Source: Paramacrobiotus metropolitanus
Taxonomy: Eukaryota; Tardigrada; Eutardigrada; Parachela; Macrobiotidae
Direction of reading: 5' to 3'
DNA length: 64,000 nt
Assembly (NCBI RefSeq): GCF_019649055.1
Contig: NW_026570224.1
Coordinates: 2,046,001 to 2,110,000, forward strand
The notes beneath the pieces were generated by a model. It saw only the letters and a list, made by a program, of their open reading frames with translations, was not told where the DNA came from and did not search any database. A program made the position numbers and the translations under genes. Within the stretch, counting starts at the first letter, position 1, and each line of letters begins with the position of its first letter. This document shows, in pieces, positions 1-12,964 of the stretch.

Positions 1-1
1 T

Positions 2-3000
2 TTACAGCCGAAAGTTGCGATCCCACAGGAAGAGCATTTCGAAGAAACTGTGACGGTTATTCGGGATGCCCCAACTCCCGCACGCCGAGCTAAGAAGGTG
101 GAAGTCGAATCTTCGACCTCATCGGAATCGGAAAGTGAAGATGAAAGCGTTGTCGTGCGCAGAGCTCGTCCGGCGTCAAGAGTTTTGGAAGAATCCATTC
201 TAGAAGTCGAAGAACCGATGAGTCCACGAGAGAGGCCATCGGCTGTCGCCCATCGTTTTAACGTCCCGGATCGCGATATTATTCACCTGCTTCCACAAGA
301 AACAGTCTCATCTCATGAACACCTGCAAGAATCGGTTGTCGTGAAGAGCAGTGAGAAAACAGTTAAACCAGCGGTTCCAGCGAGAACATCGAAGAAAGTC
401 TCTATATCATCCGAGTCCGAAACCGAAAGAGAAGCTGTCAGAAAGGTCGTCTCAGCAACGGAAACCCATCATGTCACGGAAGTACAAGTCCCGAGAGATC
501 GACCGGCAGCCATTGAACACCGTTATAATGTCACTGACCGAGATATCGCAGTCGCTTCGGGACTGTTACTTCCGAGAGAAACGCTTGAGGAAAATGTAAC
601 ATACTCACAGCAAAAGGTCACTGCAAAGAAGCCAGTGGAAGAGCGCCGCACTGAAGAAATTGTGAGCACTCGCGTGGGCATAGAACCAGCGCGAATGATG
701 CCGCCCCCTAGAGTGACTACCGAACACATTGTCGCAGAGGAGCCGGTTTTAACTCCTCGAATGCGTCCACCGTTTGTCGTTCATCCGTACGGCGTTCCGG
801 ACCGTGATATCGAAACTATCAGCAGACGCTTTCCGTTTCCCGAAGAAACACGCCCAGAAAGCGAAATCCTTCAGGAACGAGTTGTGACGGAAAGCGTAAA
901 AACGGCCAAGCCTGCAGTGCCACCCAGATCAGTGGCAGAGAAAACTGTCGTCAGAGAGGATGTTGCCATTATGGAGGAAAGGCAACCCAAGGCGGCTCCA
1001 GTCCAGCCAGAGCGGGTTGAACATTTAGTCCCTCGCGAGCGCCCGCCAGTTATTTACCATCGGGGAAAATTCGCGGATTATGAGATCGAACCGATAGCTT
1101 CCAGGTATGTTCCAGTTGCAGCTGAACCGGCTGTAGAAAAACGCCAGGAAGAACGCGTCCGATCGGATACTGAACATATACACGAAACTGTCAGTGTCGT
1201 AACCACTACAAGATCGTCTTCGCCTCCACGAACAAGAGCTGTTGCGCCGGTGGAAGTGGAAGAAGTACATCTCTCCCCACGCGAACGACCGGCGGAAATC
1301 CACCATCCAGCAAGATTGTCAGATTTTGAAATAGAGCCACTGGCCGCCAAATATTCGCCGGTCTTGGTTCCCGCCGTACCGGTAACGGAAAAACGGAAGG
1401 TCGAAGAACGCGTTCCGGCATCTGAGCATCTGCGGGAGACCGTTACTGTGGTGAGCACCGCACGAGTACCATCGCCAACGCGAACAAAGATCGCGCCAGT
1501 GGAAGAAACAGAAATCGAACATTTAACTCCGCGCGAGCGCCCGCCCAAAATTCGTCACCGGGGCAAGAATTCCGATTACGATATCGAAGCGATCGCTGCC
1601 AAGTACGCTCCGATTTCAGCTGAGCCAGCAGTCAAACCACTCAAATCGTCCACCACAGAATACGAGCATGTCACGGTAACAACAAAAACAACAGCCGAGC
1701 CATCGGTGAAATTCGGTGTGTCAGAGCGGTCAAAGATGGTAAAAGATGTGTTTGCCATGGAACAGGGACCGCCGATCGTTGCTGCCCGGCTAATTCCCGC
1801 GCAAATATCACAGGAGTTTGTCACTGTTCGTGAAGTGTCACCTCCTATACGTGTCCATCGTCATGAAGAGGAGGTGGTACATCTGACACCGCGAGAACGT
1901 CCGGCAGCGGTTGAGCACAAAGCGGGATTGCGAGATGAAAACATCAACATGTTTGCCACCCGTCTCGCTGATATGACTGCAGTCGAGGGCAAGAAAGCCA
2001 AAAAAGTGGAAGTCAGTTCGTCTTCATCATCCGAATCTGAAAGCGAGCAAGAACGAGTTACGGTTCGAAAAATGCGCCCAACGGAGAAGATCGTGAGAGA
2101 TGACACATCTTCGGATGAAGAATTTGGCCGTGTTCATTCGGAGCGGGTACGACACGTGCATCTGCAAGATATCCAGCGCAAACCGGCCCCGACAGAGGAA
2201 TACAGTGAAATGGTGGTGAGAACGATTGAGCCTACCAGGGAAGCGGCCGAATTCCCACCGCGTGAACGTCCTGGAAAAGTGCAGCATTTTGTCGGCACGA
2301 GTGATGTCAGTCTGGAGAACGCCCTTGTCACCCGTGAACCGGTAACGGAAACCGATGAAACTCTGCTGGAAGAGACGGTGTTCCGTCGTACAGGTGCCGC
2401 ACCGGTTGCGCCGAAACCGGCTGCCCGCAAAACCAAAAGCGAAGAGTTATTCGAAGAGAGCGAACGACGCTCCCGTGGTGAAGTCATCGTCCAGGAATCG
2501 GAGCTGATGAAACAGAAGAAGTTCGTGAAGGGAAGACGATCTCCGTCGCCCTCACTCTCCACCTCGGACACCGAGCGGAAGAGACCGACAAAAGTTCTGG
2601 TAAAAATGGACGATATGCCGACTGTTGTTCGCAGTGCAGAGAGCGTGGAGCATCGCGAAGAAGCTTCCAAGAAGAAATCAACGATTAAAATAGCGCAGGA
2701 AGAGGTGATCTATACTGAGCAAGAAGAGAAGCGCAAGCAGGAAGCGCTGGACCGGGAGCGGGAATTGAAAAGCCGAACGGCAACACCGGCATCGATCAGC
2801 ACGACAGAAGCGGTTTCCCGATCCGTATCCGGTACACGCTCTCGTACACCTGACGGCAGCACGAAGATTAAGTCAGTTAAAGTGACGAAGATGAAGGTCG
2901 AGCCAAAGTCCAGTAAGTCGGAAACCAAAGAATACATCTACGAAGATGTTAATTATTACAAAACGGCAAAACGGAGCAAAACGCCGGATGCTATCAGCCG

Positions 3001-6000
3001 AGGACACACCATTGCGACAACAAGTGTTGCGTCAACATCACCAGAAGCGCAAGTAGTCCGATCGAAAACGTTACCGTATCAAGAGCGGTCTCCGGATGAA
3101 GTGCGGGAAAGCGAACATATCACGGCTACTAAAGTTCGTGAAGTGCCTCCCGAAAGGGAACGAATGGAAGAACGTGTCAGGAAAACGGAGGTCACAGCGG
3201 TGGCCGTTGGGAAAAAGCTGAAAAAGAAGCGCTCGCAAAGTTCGACCAGTAGTTCCAGCAGTCGCGAAGATGCCGATGAAATCAGCTCGGTAACAAAATC
3301 CAAACTGACCAGCCCGACACCGGAACCGCGGGACGATGTTCAGTTAGCTTTGGCGGAAATGAAGTCCAAGAAAGTCTCACCACGGGAGGAGAGCGACGAG
3401 GAGGTGACCGTCAGCCGGCGACATGTTGTCTCACCGGACCGCGTGGCATCGCCGCCACCGATTCTCCACCACGTTACCCCCGGTGATGCGGAAATCGCCG
3501 AGTATCTGCGGCATATGCGTCCGTTTGCCACGGGGCCGTATACCGAACACGAGATTCAGCCCACACGACTGGATGTGGAGCAGGAACACGAAGCCGTCCT
3601 GACGACAACGACACACGTTGTGGCGCCGGTTGCGGCTCGTAAAGAGCGGCGCTCGTCGAGGTCATCGACGTCCAGCACGGAAAGCGAAGACGAGCATGGT
3701 CACAAGGTGAGGAGGAAGCGCCGGCCCGTTCAAAAGATTGCCGAGGAGTATGTTACCACTCGAACGTATCCGGATGAGGAAGCCGTCAAGAAACAAGCAG
3801 GACACCGAGATTCCGAGATCGGAGTGGCCCTTATCGAACGCACCAAGACGGAGCAACTGCCGAGTTACATCAGTTTCGGCCGTCTGGAGCCGGATTCTCC
3901 TCGGCGAAGCGTTGAATATCGTAGTCAGGATGAATACAGAGGTGCGTGGTTTTTTAACTGATTTTTACTTATAGCGATCTTTGACTAGTAAGACGGCTTA
4001 AAAGTTTTACGGTTGATTTGTTTGCGCTAATCTTGTTTTGGCATTTTTATTGAACTTTGTTTGCATAGTTCAGCTTGCTTTATCTGACCAACCGGCTTCG
4101 TTTACTTAACACAGATCGCAGCCTGTCGCCATACCCTCGCGATAAGATACTGCATCGTGCTGGACCGAAAGATTTCCAAATTGACTATGTCGAAATGCTT
4201 GCTGAGCCATTTAAACCTCCGCGACGAGATAAAGAATCAATGCAGACTTACTACTACGGGGATACAGCTGACGATGTGGAAGAAGGTGTTTTCCGCGAAG
4301 TGAGCCATAAACGTCGCTCAGCTCCTACACATGAAATGGAAATGATGCAAACGGCCACTGTTGTGCATCCAGGAAGACCGGTAAGTTTTAGTTTAAATTA
4401 TATTTGTATGGCGTTTGAAATGCAGTTTTCAAATTGTTAACAGGAAAAGATGGGTACGCTGGAGAAATCAGAACTACGAACCATCTCGCGAGAATCGTCC
4501 AAGGTTGAGAAGCCAACCACATCCCAGCAGTCGGTGACCTATGTCCGCGAGAGTCCCGCTCTGCGTCGACAGCAATGGGAGACCTCCCATGATCTCACGA
4601 CAACCTCCACTCCCCCTCCATCTGGTGAATATCTTGAAGAACATGTCGAACATTACCGCGTGAAATTGTCGCATGATCTGGAAGAACTGCGCGCTAAATC
4701 TCCCAAATTGTACAAAGACCCGGATGACATCAAGGAAATGCGCACGGTCTCGGGTTTGAGTGGACGATCATCGCGGGCGGAAAGCAGCCGGACAACGTCA
4801 CCAGCCCCGTTGGGATTACCGTATCCGCCGGCGTATTTGGTTGGACGGGGTATGTCGGCAGAACGGGAAATTGTCTCCCCTATCGAGCGGGAGAAAACTG
4901 ATCAGGTGTCACCGTTGAAAGAAACACAAGCCACCAGCACGGTGTACACTCAGCCCATCATCAAGAAAAGAGTTATCCCAACACGAGACAGCATTGAAGA
5001 CGACATGGTGGTAGCAGATGTGAGGCAGGTGAAGACGCAGCCCATCGAAGTGGAAACTGCCCGTGCGGAAGCTGTTCCCGTTCAAAGAAGAACCGATGTT
5101 CGAGAATATTCTGTATCGGAGCGGGTACGTTTGCGGCGAGGAAAATATGTGAATATCGTATACAAAGCCTTGACTGTAACCCACTTACTTTGCTAACTTG
5201 ACCAAATTTACTTTACTTGGTTGGCTTTTATGAATTTTGTTGCCGCACCGTTTCAATTTTCAGTGAAATGTAGATTAACCGAAGTTGTTTTAGGAACGAA
5301 ATCAAAATCGCGAGTCCACTATCAGCGATACCGCTACTTACATGGAAATCCCCGAGCGACCATCTCCTGTGACACCGTCATCAACGGCTGCCACTTTACC
5401 GGTGTCATCGATGGTGGCAACTCGAACCGAAGTGCGACGGTCGCGCTCGCACGAACTAACTCCCATTTACGCGAAAGTTCAAAAGAAGCGCAAGGGATAC
5501 ACAGAGACCCTGGAGGAAGATGTCTTCTACTGGAAATTATTCAAACCGGGCAAGAAATCGTACTCGGAAGAACGGATGCGCGCGCGCTCTCCCGAAAACG
5601 TCCTGACACCGGATGAAATACAGGTTCTCCAACGTAGTGTGTCTCCGTTGGTTTTAGCGGAGGGCGACAAACACCACCGGCACAAAGAGAAATCCGAGCG
5701 TGTCACTCGCTCCCAAGGAGTGAGAAGGTCGGAATCGGATGTGGATGTGAGACGGAGCACCTCGCCTGGATTGAAAGACTCTGAACGATTCACTGACGGA
5801 CGAGAGCGGTATGATATTGACCTGCGCCTGACGACCACCCTGGGCGATGATCGCTCGGCCCATAGTTCATTGAGCCGCCGGACGAAAGAGCATTTGACGT
5901 TACCGGCGGTGCCCACTCCACCGCGTTCCCGCCAGATGTTATCAGAAAGCCCGGAAGGGACGCCGATGCACGTCCGGTCATTTTCCCCAGCCTCCGGGGA

Positions 6001-7939
6001 GTTTGTGTCGGAAAGGTTGTCGCAGCATGAAGCCGTTAGAGTGTCATCGGTCTCAGAGGAAGGCGAACGGTCATCGGTGGACGAAACATCGCGCATCCGG
6101 AAGGGTTTGCTGGCCGATGTGGAATCGGAGACGCGGCTGCGTGCAGCCCGTGACGACGCGGATATGATGTATCGGGCGGCTATGCGTGAGCCGCTTCCAG
6201 ATCCACATTCCTGTCTGCTGACCTACAATCGATTGTATGGTTCTGTGGAGGAAAATCTGTTGGAATTGGAAGGATTGATTGTGGATCCTGATTGTCAGTA
6301 TATTGATCAAGAATTGCTCAACATGGAGAAACAACGCTTTACGGTACGTTTTGATTGTTTGTGCAAGTATTTCTGCTGATTTTGTTTATGGTAGTGTTTT
6401 TATAACTTGGAAATTCAGGCAGTTACCTTTTGCTATATCGCTGATGTATTAAATTGGTTTGCCGATTAGACGAATCCTGTCGTGAATTTCGTTATCACGG
6501 ATTATAAGCGCAGCTGAGTGCAGCGCGTAATCCATTGCGATAATGATTTACCATATTATAACTCCTATCATAATGATTTTAGGCGTTTTTGGATGGATTA
6601 GTGCGTATCAATCGAGATTTGGACCGACTGGATGATCTTTATCGTGCCATGATGACGGTAGAATCCGGAGAAATAATTACTGAAGTCGACACAAGACAAC
6701 GACAGCTGAATGGATTGTATATGAGCCTGTTGCAACAACTTAAAAGCATTCTGCGCCGAATCCGTCATCTGGAATTCGTTCTCGATCTGTACAGGAAACG
6801 CCGGTTGCAATTTAAGGTTCGACTACTGGAAGAACTGACCTATTTCCGCACCAACGAAAACATGTCCGAGGTATGAATACGCTTATTTGTTGTATAGGCT
6901 GCAAATGCACTTAAGCAGTATCAGAGACTTCCGGTTGTGCGCAGAAATGTTTGTGAAACTTGATCATAAGGCATGAATTTAAACTGACGTGCACGATTAA
7001 CAAAGATATACCGTATAAAATTTGTTAACCCATGTAATAAGAGTGTTTAAAGTGAGTCTGAGTGAATTATGGTTAGAGACTATAGTTAAACTTTTTTATT
7101 GTGTTAGGAGGAACAAAAAGAACGCGTCAACCAGCTTTTAGAAGAGGTGTTGATCCTGCGAGCAGCCACTTATAACATGTTCGTGCGATCGACACCGGAA
7201 TTCGCCTCTCAACTGGAAATAGAACTACACGAAATTCTGACGCTTTTACGGACGGAACTGCGGGTACCGACGGACATTGAGAGTTACTATGTAATTTTCG
7301 GATTTTTCTGTGTTGGTTGTTGGGTGTCCGTGTGGGATATGTGCTCTTTGTGTTTGTCTCCCTGTCCACATACCACGCAAAATTGCTTTGCTTATGCACC
7401 CTATTTTCTTGCCCTTGCACCTCGCCATTTGTTGACCATGCGTTGTGGTATTGTGGAGTTTGCACCACTGTTATTAGGTTGTTCGGTCCATTAATTTGTG
7501 GTTTTTGTTCAGGGATCCATTATTCAACTGCTTCTCACCGGTCGCTACTCCGTGGAATTTGATGCTACTGAACAAAAGTTAATACTGTCTTCCGATGAAA
7601 TGGCTTCCGCTGAAATTCCGACCAGCACATCCAGATTTAGGTACGCTGAACGTTGCTAAATACAGTACAGAAAATAAAGTTTGTTATGCGGTTTCACACC
7701 AGTGACGCTGCAATTTCTTTTTTTATTTTTAATCAAATATTTTCATTGTTACTTGCAGCAACCCAACCGTGTGGTCCGTACTGCGCCGCGCTCTGCCCAT
7801 GCAAGCTTTGGCACTGATTCTTCTGGGTTTTGCATCGCTAATCCCCATGACAGATGACGAGTTTAGTTGCCTATTTAGCAACTACTTTGCTTCGTCTTTC
7901 AATCCTGCTCTGAAATTTTCCGGCCCTCCGCCCATATAA
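2..7939 (+). CDS. KASH-domain nuclear-envelope protein (nesprin/MSP-300/Klarsicht type), 3' part
   Basis: Partial at the left edge. Exons by phase: 2-3941, 4115-4380, 4444-5124, 5294-6343, 6583-6870, 7108-7290, 7513-7640, 7759-7939; 2238 residues in the window, all in frame. The C-terminus has a membrane segment (ALPMQALALILLGFASLIPM) and then a luminal tail ending SGPPPI. In known KASH peptides this proline-rich end docks on SUN trimers. A cysteine lies 23 residues from the end, the position that forms the SUN disulfide in nesprin-2. The last ~450 residues before the membrane look helical and spectrin-like; the rest is charged, Ser/Pro-rich and disordered. Family role: outer nuclear membrane half of the LINC bridge, tying the cytoskeleton to the nucleus. 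I cannot tell nesprin from Klarsicht/UNC-83 types because the N-terminus is outside the window. Position 7 could also be a splice acceptor (tttacag). Confidence 0.88.
212..2290 (+). repeat. Coding tandem repeats with a PRERP core in the KASH protein
   Basis: At least eight divergent copies of a module built on [ST]PRERPxxxxHxxxxxDxxIE, at about 218, 490, 750, 1029, 1270, 1525, 1885 and 2255. Spacing is about 240-360 bases, so each unit is about 80-120 residues. Copies four to six are the closest, for example LSPRERPAEIHH and LTPRERPPKIRHR. Each core is followed after about 15 residues by a short helix-like stretch such as IEPIASRY. A ninth, degenerate copy may lie near 3460 (PPPILHHVTPGDAEIAEYL). 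I know no named domain with this pattern. Confidence 0.8.
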
Positions 7940-8606
7940 TTTCCCCTTAAGCGGATGTCGCCGAATTGTACAGTCGCAAAACTGTAAATGGAGTTTAATT
8001 TTTTGCTTGTTTGGGACGATAGTGCATTACGTTGACGTGCGCCCGGGATCAGCTGGTTGGTTTTCTGAGCTGCAACAGGAATACCGGCTCGGCCATCTTG
8101 GTGCGCCGAGGTGAATGTACTCGGTGTTTTGGGAATCGGCATACCTTCCAAGTGCCATTATTTTGTTGTGTTGTTAAATTCTTTTGATTTTGAGAATCTT
8201 TAGTATCATAGATCTTGCAATGCCGGTAGAATTTTTTTGTTACGGAATCATTCTATGAAATATTAAAAGTAGTAATCGCGATCGGTAGTTGGCGCGGTAC
8301 CTACACATAGTTGACACATATCAAATTCACATAGCATTTTTCCGAAGACGTTATTCGTAAAGTGCCGTAACTGCAGCATTCTAAAATTAACACAGAGAAC
8401 CTTGGGCAAAAAAGATACGTACACAAAAGCAGGAACCATTTCTGTTTAACACAATAACACTAAAAACCTCGACGCAGTTTACAGTAGCTTCTGGATAAGG
8501 GAAGATTCGACAAAATTACTGAAGCGACTACACGATTTAAAAAAAACATGTTTTGTTCGGTCAACCAAGACAATTAAGTATCATCACCAGGACAGACCCG
8601 CTACTG
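7940..8606. other. Intergenic, KASH gene 3' region
   Basis: This holds the presumed 3' UTR of the KASH gene and the 3' flank of the small minus-strand ORF. I see no coding signal, no canonical AATAAA close to the stop and no repeat. Confidence 0.5.
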
Positions 8607-8945
8607 TTAAGAGTCTAAAAATTCTTGATACATTTCTTCCGCTGTCTTCTCTTGCTCCTTCTGAACAGCTTCACGGGCTTCCTTCTCTACTTGTAGTCGT
8701 CGTTGTTTTCGGCGCTCTAGGACAATTTTCAGCTTTTCGGCCGGAGTGTACGTTGTCTTCTGCTGCTGCGCTGGAGTAGGCAGATATCCAGCCCTCATGT
8801 ACAAATCTTGGTCGGCCGGTGTCAGCACTCCGTGTTTGTGCAAGGTTTGGACAGTCTGATAAATCTTAGCAAAACTTTCAGCGACCGGCACAGCCGCTGG
8901 CTGCGGTACAGCGCCAGGTTTGGGCGCAGACAAAGATTCACCCAT
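8607..8945 (-). CDS. Small unrecognised protein, 112 residues
   Basis: A single uninterrupted frame. I chose the ATG at 8945 because it has the better context (aaaATGG); an in-frame ATG at 8966 would add seven residues. The N-terminal 25 residues are Pro/Ala-rich. A middle part reads HKHGVLTPADQDLYMRAGYL. The second half is a strongly charged helix rich in Lys, Arg, Glu and Gln (EKLKIVLERRKQRRLQVEKE), likely a single helix or coiled coil, ending EMYQEFLDS. There is no signal peptide or membrane segment. I do not recognise the family. The amphipathic composition and codon use argue for a real gene rather than a chance ORF, but an upstream exon cannot be excluded, because a splice-acceptor-like tttcttag lies just before the ATG. 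Confidence 0.6.
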   Translation of the reverse strand: MGESLSAPKPGAVPQPAAVPVAESFAKIYQTVQTLHKHGVLTPADQDLYMRAGYLPTPAQQQKTTYTPAEKLKIVLERRKQRRLQVEKEAREAVQKEQEKTAEEMYQEFLDS

Positions 8946-9304
8946 TTTCCGTTCTAAGAAACCCATAAAAGAAAAATCATCCACACATTCGAAATAAAAT
9001 GTAAACACAAAAATGAACTAACACGATATAATTCCCCAGTAAGCGATACACTGTGCTAATACAGAATTTGGCAACTTTACACTGATTCTACATACTGACT
9101 ACTTGTGCGTACTGCACCTACTTTAAGAACTAGTTAACTGAATTGTCAAGCAAACATTTTTCAATTCAAGTAATAAGAAAAGCCATTTGATTTTACGAAC
9201 AGCTAGCATAAAATGTAACATTTAACAAGGCACTGATTTTAACTTGTATCTTGTAAGCCTATGTATCTGTTAGAATCCGTATGTGTTAACATTCTGTAAA
9301 ACAA

Positions 9305-12300
9305 TCAGCTTGATTTTATGGGAGAAATTCTACCTGTCTCTGGTTTTGAAGGTTCGATGTCATCGTACGAAGCGGTTCGAGTCGCCTGATCCATCAACTC
9401 ATTTTCTTGCCCAACTTCGTCAATTAATGTAGGAATATAATCATCCCGGTACACTACAATGAGTACAATCACATTTTCGTACAGTAAATGGAGGATGAGC
9501 CGCACAGTAAGCTTATTGTTAGACAAGAAGCACGGTAAGTTATGCACAAACTACTGTAAGTTGATCATTTACACACATACACTACTAGCGCTTAATTCAA
9601 TCGGACGAAGTCATAGTAAATTTCGAACAGTCAAGTAAATTACCTCACTTTCAATTCCGCCTCAGATTAAATTGTTTTGAAGATTCAGTTGTAGGGTACT
9701 CACCAAAATGTTTTTTCCAACATGCAATGTGGTAATAAAAATGCAGAAACTGCAATCGCATTTTCTGCACACAGACCACATCCGCTCCAAACCACTCTGG
9801 AACCTTGGGACTGCGCCCAGAAAAGATATTATCCTTGACCTTTGTTGGATGAAAAACTGGTTGATCCTTCAGAAAAATGTTGCACGCTTGAAGCATAAAA
9901 ACGCCACAATCTACGCCGTTTTGCTGCTGAGGAATGGACACGATCATGCGGGGATAGAGTTTAGGCGCAAAGGAATGTGCTTTCTTGAACTTTTGCTCGT
10001 ACTCTTTCTCCAGCCATAGCTGGATTAGGGTGAAGGTTTCCTTATGGCGCGTTCCCGCACCGGATGAAACAAGGGAATCCATAATTACCAGGCACTGTTT
10101 CTGCTTGGAGCCGTTTTTTCGTTTCAGCCTCCATTAAAGGGTTGGGACTGCACACAATGGCCAGATACCAATGCTGGCTAAAATAAATACCGCGCAGATA
10201 GAACAATGCATGCACATTTACCTGCCAACTATGAAATAACTTATCTGGCAAAAATTTGCCATTTGTATTTGCGCTACCAAACTGGAGTTAACCAGCCCAA
10301 ACTTTGACGAACTAAAAAGAATACCAAAAGCCCAACGTGCGAAGTCAGTAAGTAATCTAACACTTTTTACGCAAAAATAACAACATACCCGGTAAGTTTT
10401 CTCATTTATAAGCTGCAGTAATAAAGGTCTAATCACTAGTAAATTGAAACCTACTCTTTAAGCACGGGAATCACCAAATATCGACAGCTGAACAGATCCA
10501 CTTTGCGCGTATGATCCAGTAGACGCCGGTAAACTGCTTCGGTCATGACAGTGAACGACTGATTCTCTCGACCCACGGCACCCAAATAGCTTTGGAAGAA
10601 AAAATAGCTGAAAACATGAATACGATCGGATCGCGGGGTACTCATATCGAAGAATTCTAACAGGAACTGAACCACACCATCGCCCAGCTGCTGTCCTTTG
10701 GCAAGCTGAAAGATTTCTCCGGCGGTGATCTCTCCATTGCCCAGCTTAACCGAATCAAACAAATGTACATCACGAAAAATTTCATGCGCCCCATCTGGAC
10801 ATTCAGCCACAAATGCACTACTTCCCATGAGATCCCCACTGCCGCTCGAGTTCGGCTCATCGTCCTCCGACAGATCAATGCAGACGGGGTCGCCGTTGCT
10901 GACAATTGGATTCGGGACAATGGCATTACTTTGCGACCCGGAAGTAATCGAGCGACGAGGATTGCCGGACACAGTCGCTTGCTCCATTCGCTCAATCAGG
11001 GCATCAATTATCGACTTCTTAAATGGATTTTGAAGGTATTTGGTATCGATGATCAGTTTGGTAACTGATTTATCAGACTGCGCAACAGTAACACTGATCT
11101 GTGGATTCGAGCGAGCATTCAAGCGAGCTCGTTGCGAGGAAAGCGGTATAACCGCCACCGGCCGAGATTCATAAGAATAAAGAGATCCAGGCAGCTCATT
11201 TTCAATCGTTCGCATCTTCTTGTTCTCCTTTGTAGAATCATTTCTGAGAGTTCGTTGTCGTGGTGCAGTCGGTACATGAACACTACGGCTTAATTTCGGG
11301 TTTCGTGCAGCGTTCGAAGTGTCTTTACGCAATGATGGATGCTGGGATGTATCAAACATACGAAGATCTATGTTTGACGGTGGTAGCAATCCATTTGACT
11401 GCCGAACATCCTTTGGCGCAGAAACCATTGTAGGCCAAATGGTCTTGGGTTTATTGGGTCTAGTGGGGACAGAAACAGGATTCAAATGCGACTTTTCGGG
11501 TTGTAAAGAGTTATCCACCGGTACAATATCATCCAATGGACCTTTCACTGACGTCCCATTAACATGAAGAGCACGAGGAAGTCCTATGTCTTTAATATTC
11601 GGAAAAAGGGCTTTGGCCAAATTATCCTTCGGAAGCTCCTCATGAGGAATCCCTAGAGAATCTAAAGTCTCTCCCAGCCAAACAGGGTTAACAGTCTCGT
11701 TCAAAATTGCACGGATAGCGGATCCACGACATTTAACACCTGGTTCCATAAGATCTTTTGCGTCAGACAATTTAATCAGCTCCTGTGCGATATCTGCAGC
11801 GCTGTTGTCATTGATGGACAAGTGAAAAGCGCCGGTGTTGTGATCATACTGGTAGTATTCAAATTTACTAGCGTCCACACACATATAACTCTTTGGACGA
11901 GCGTACTTACTGGGAAAAATTTTCAGAGCTCTCTTCGTCGGCACAAAACAGAGTATTGCTTCTTTTCCCAGAAATGCCGCTACTCCAAGCAAATCCACGA
12001 GAATACTGAATGGATTCGGGCACGACGGCGCCGACTGCTCCGACTCCAGCACGTTCACGGTCGATTCCGCAGCCTTTGACTGCGACAAAGACGCAACCGC
12101 CTTGGCCAGTTTGGCGTCAGCACCAATGGCTTCCTTCAGGCACCTTTTTCCGTCCTCCTCTGACAACTTCACAGCATGAATGCGCCCTTCCCTAACTTTT
12201 CGTCCAAACTTCGCAAATAAATCGGAAGAGTCTTTGTCAAATGTAATCAAAATGCAGCGAATCAAAGCGTCGTCACCGTTTTGAAGGAGATCAGCGATGG

Positions 12301-12964
12301 CGGGAGCATTGTCCAAGGTACGCTGGAAGAATTCGGCGGTCGGTGTAATGATGAACAGCGACTTCTCAACGTACGCAAAGTGCTCAACCGCGAGCGCACT
12401 GATCTGCAATCCGTCTGGGAATTCTTTGGTATCTTCGATAACGATCATCCATTCGTTGTCTTCATGATTCTCTTTCAAGTGGACTTTGATGCACACGCCT
12501 GTAAAAAAAGCATAAAAGACAAACCTACGACTGCATAAACAACTGGCAGCATACTTAAAATAAAAACAATTAACAACAAAACAAATTAAACAAAAATCTG
12601 AGAGATTAAAATCAGAAAGTCAAACTGCAAAAAGACAAGCTGTGTAACTCAGTAAGTAACACAGCCTCAGTCTACTCGTAAAAGACAAAACGGTACCTTT
12701 GAGCGCTACACTGGCCAATCGGACATGGCAATTGTACTCCGTGGCAAAGCTTCTCCATCTGCGTTCACTGGGAAACACCTCAGTCACGTCACTCTCATCC
12801 GTTGAACTGGCCGTGATGTCCGGCGTCGGAGCGACTAGAACATTGCCGTAACGGCGTTTCTTGACGCTGGTTTCACCTTCATCCTCGGCATGACGAATGG
12901 CCTTGCCTGTCAGACTGGAAATGTTCTTCGTATGGTTTTCTCCTGGGTTCCCTCGCGGAGGCAT
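9305..12964 (-). CDS. SUMO-chain protease, SENP6/SENP7 (Ulp2) type
   Basis: Exons on the minus strand: 12964-12697, 12498-10455, 10177-9704, 9453-9305; about 977 residues after one frame correction. The start is ATG 12964. A basic patch (VKKRRYGN) near residue 35 could be a nuclear signal. A long, mostly disordered middle follows, then a C48 protease domain: the YLVIPVL strand; catalytic His in QHWYLAIVCSP; Asp in IMDSL; Cys in QNGVDCGVFML. The family trims poly-SUMO2/3 chains in the nucleus. The His and Cys halves lie in different frames of exon 3. Either one extra base sits in the T6 run at 10114-10119, or a 52-base intron (10155-10104) is removed. The indel is preferred, because the VCSPN stretch that the intron would remove matches the family. 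It lies next to, and on the same strand as, the 112-residue ORF. Confidence 0.88.

Noticed and set aside
1025-3665. Long antisense ORFs opposite the KASH repeats
   Set aside because: They are shadows of the repetitive GC-rich codons; no domain signal.
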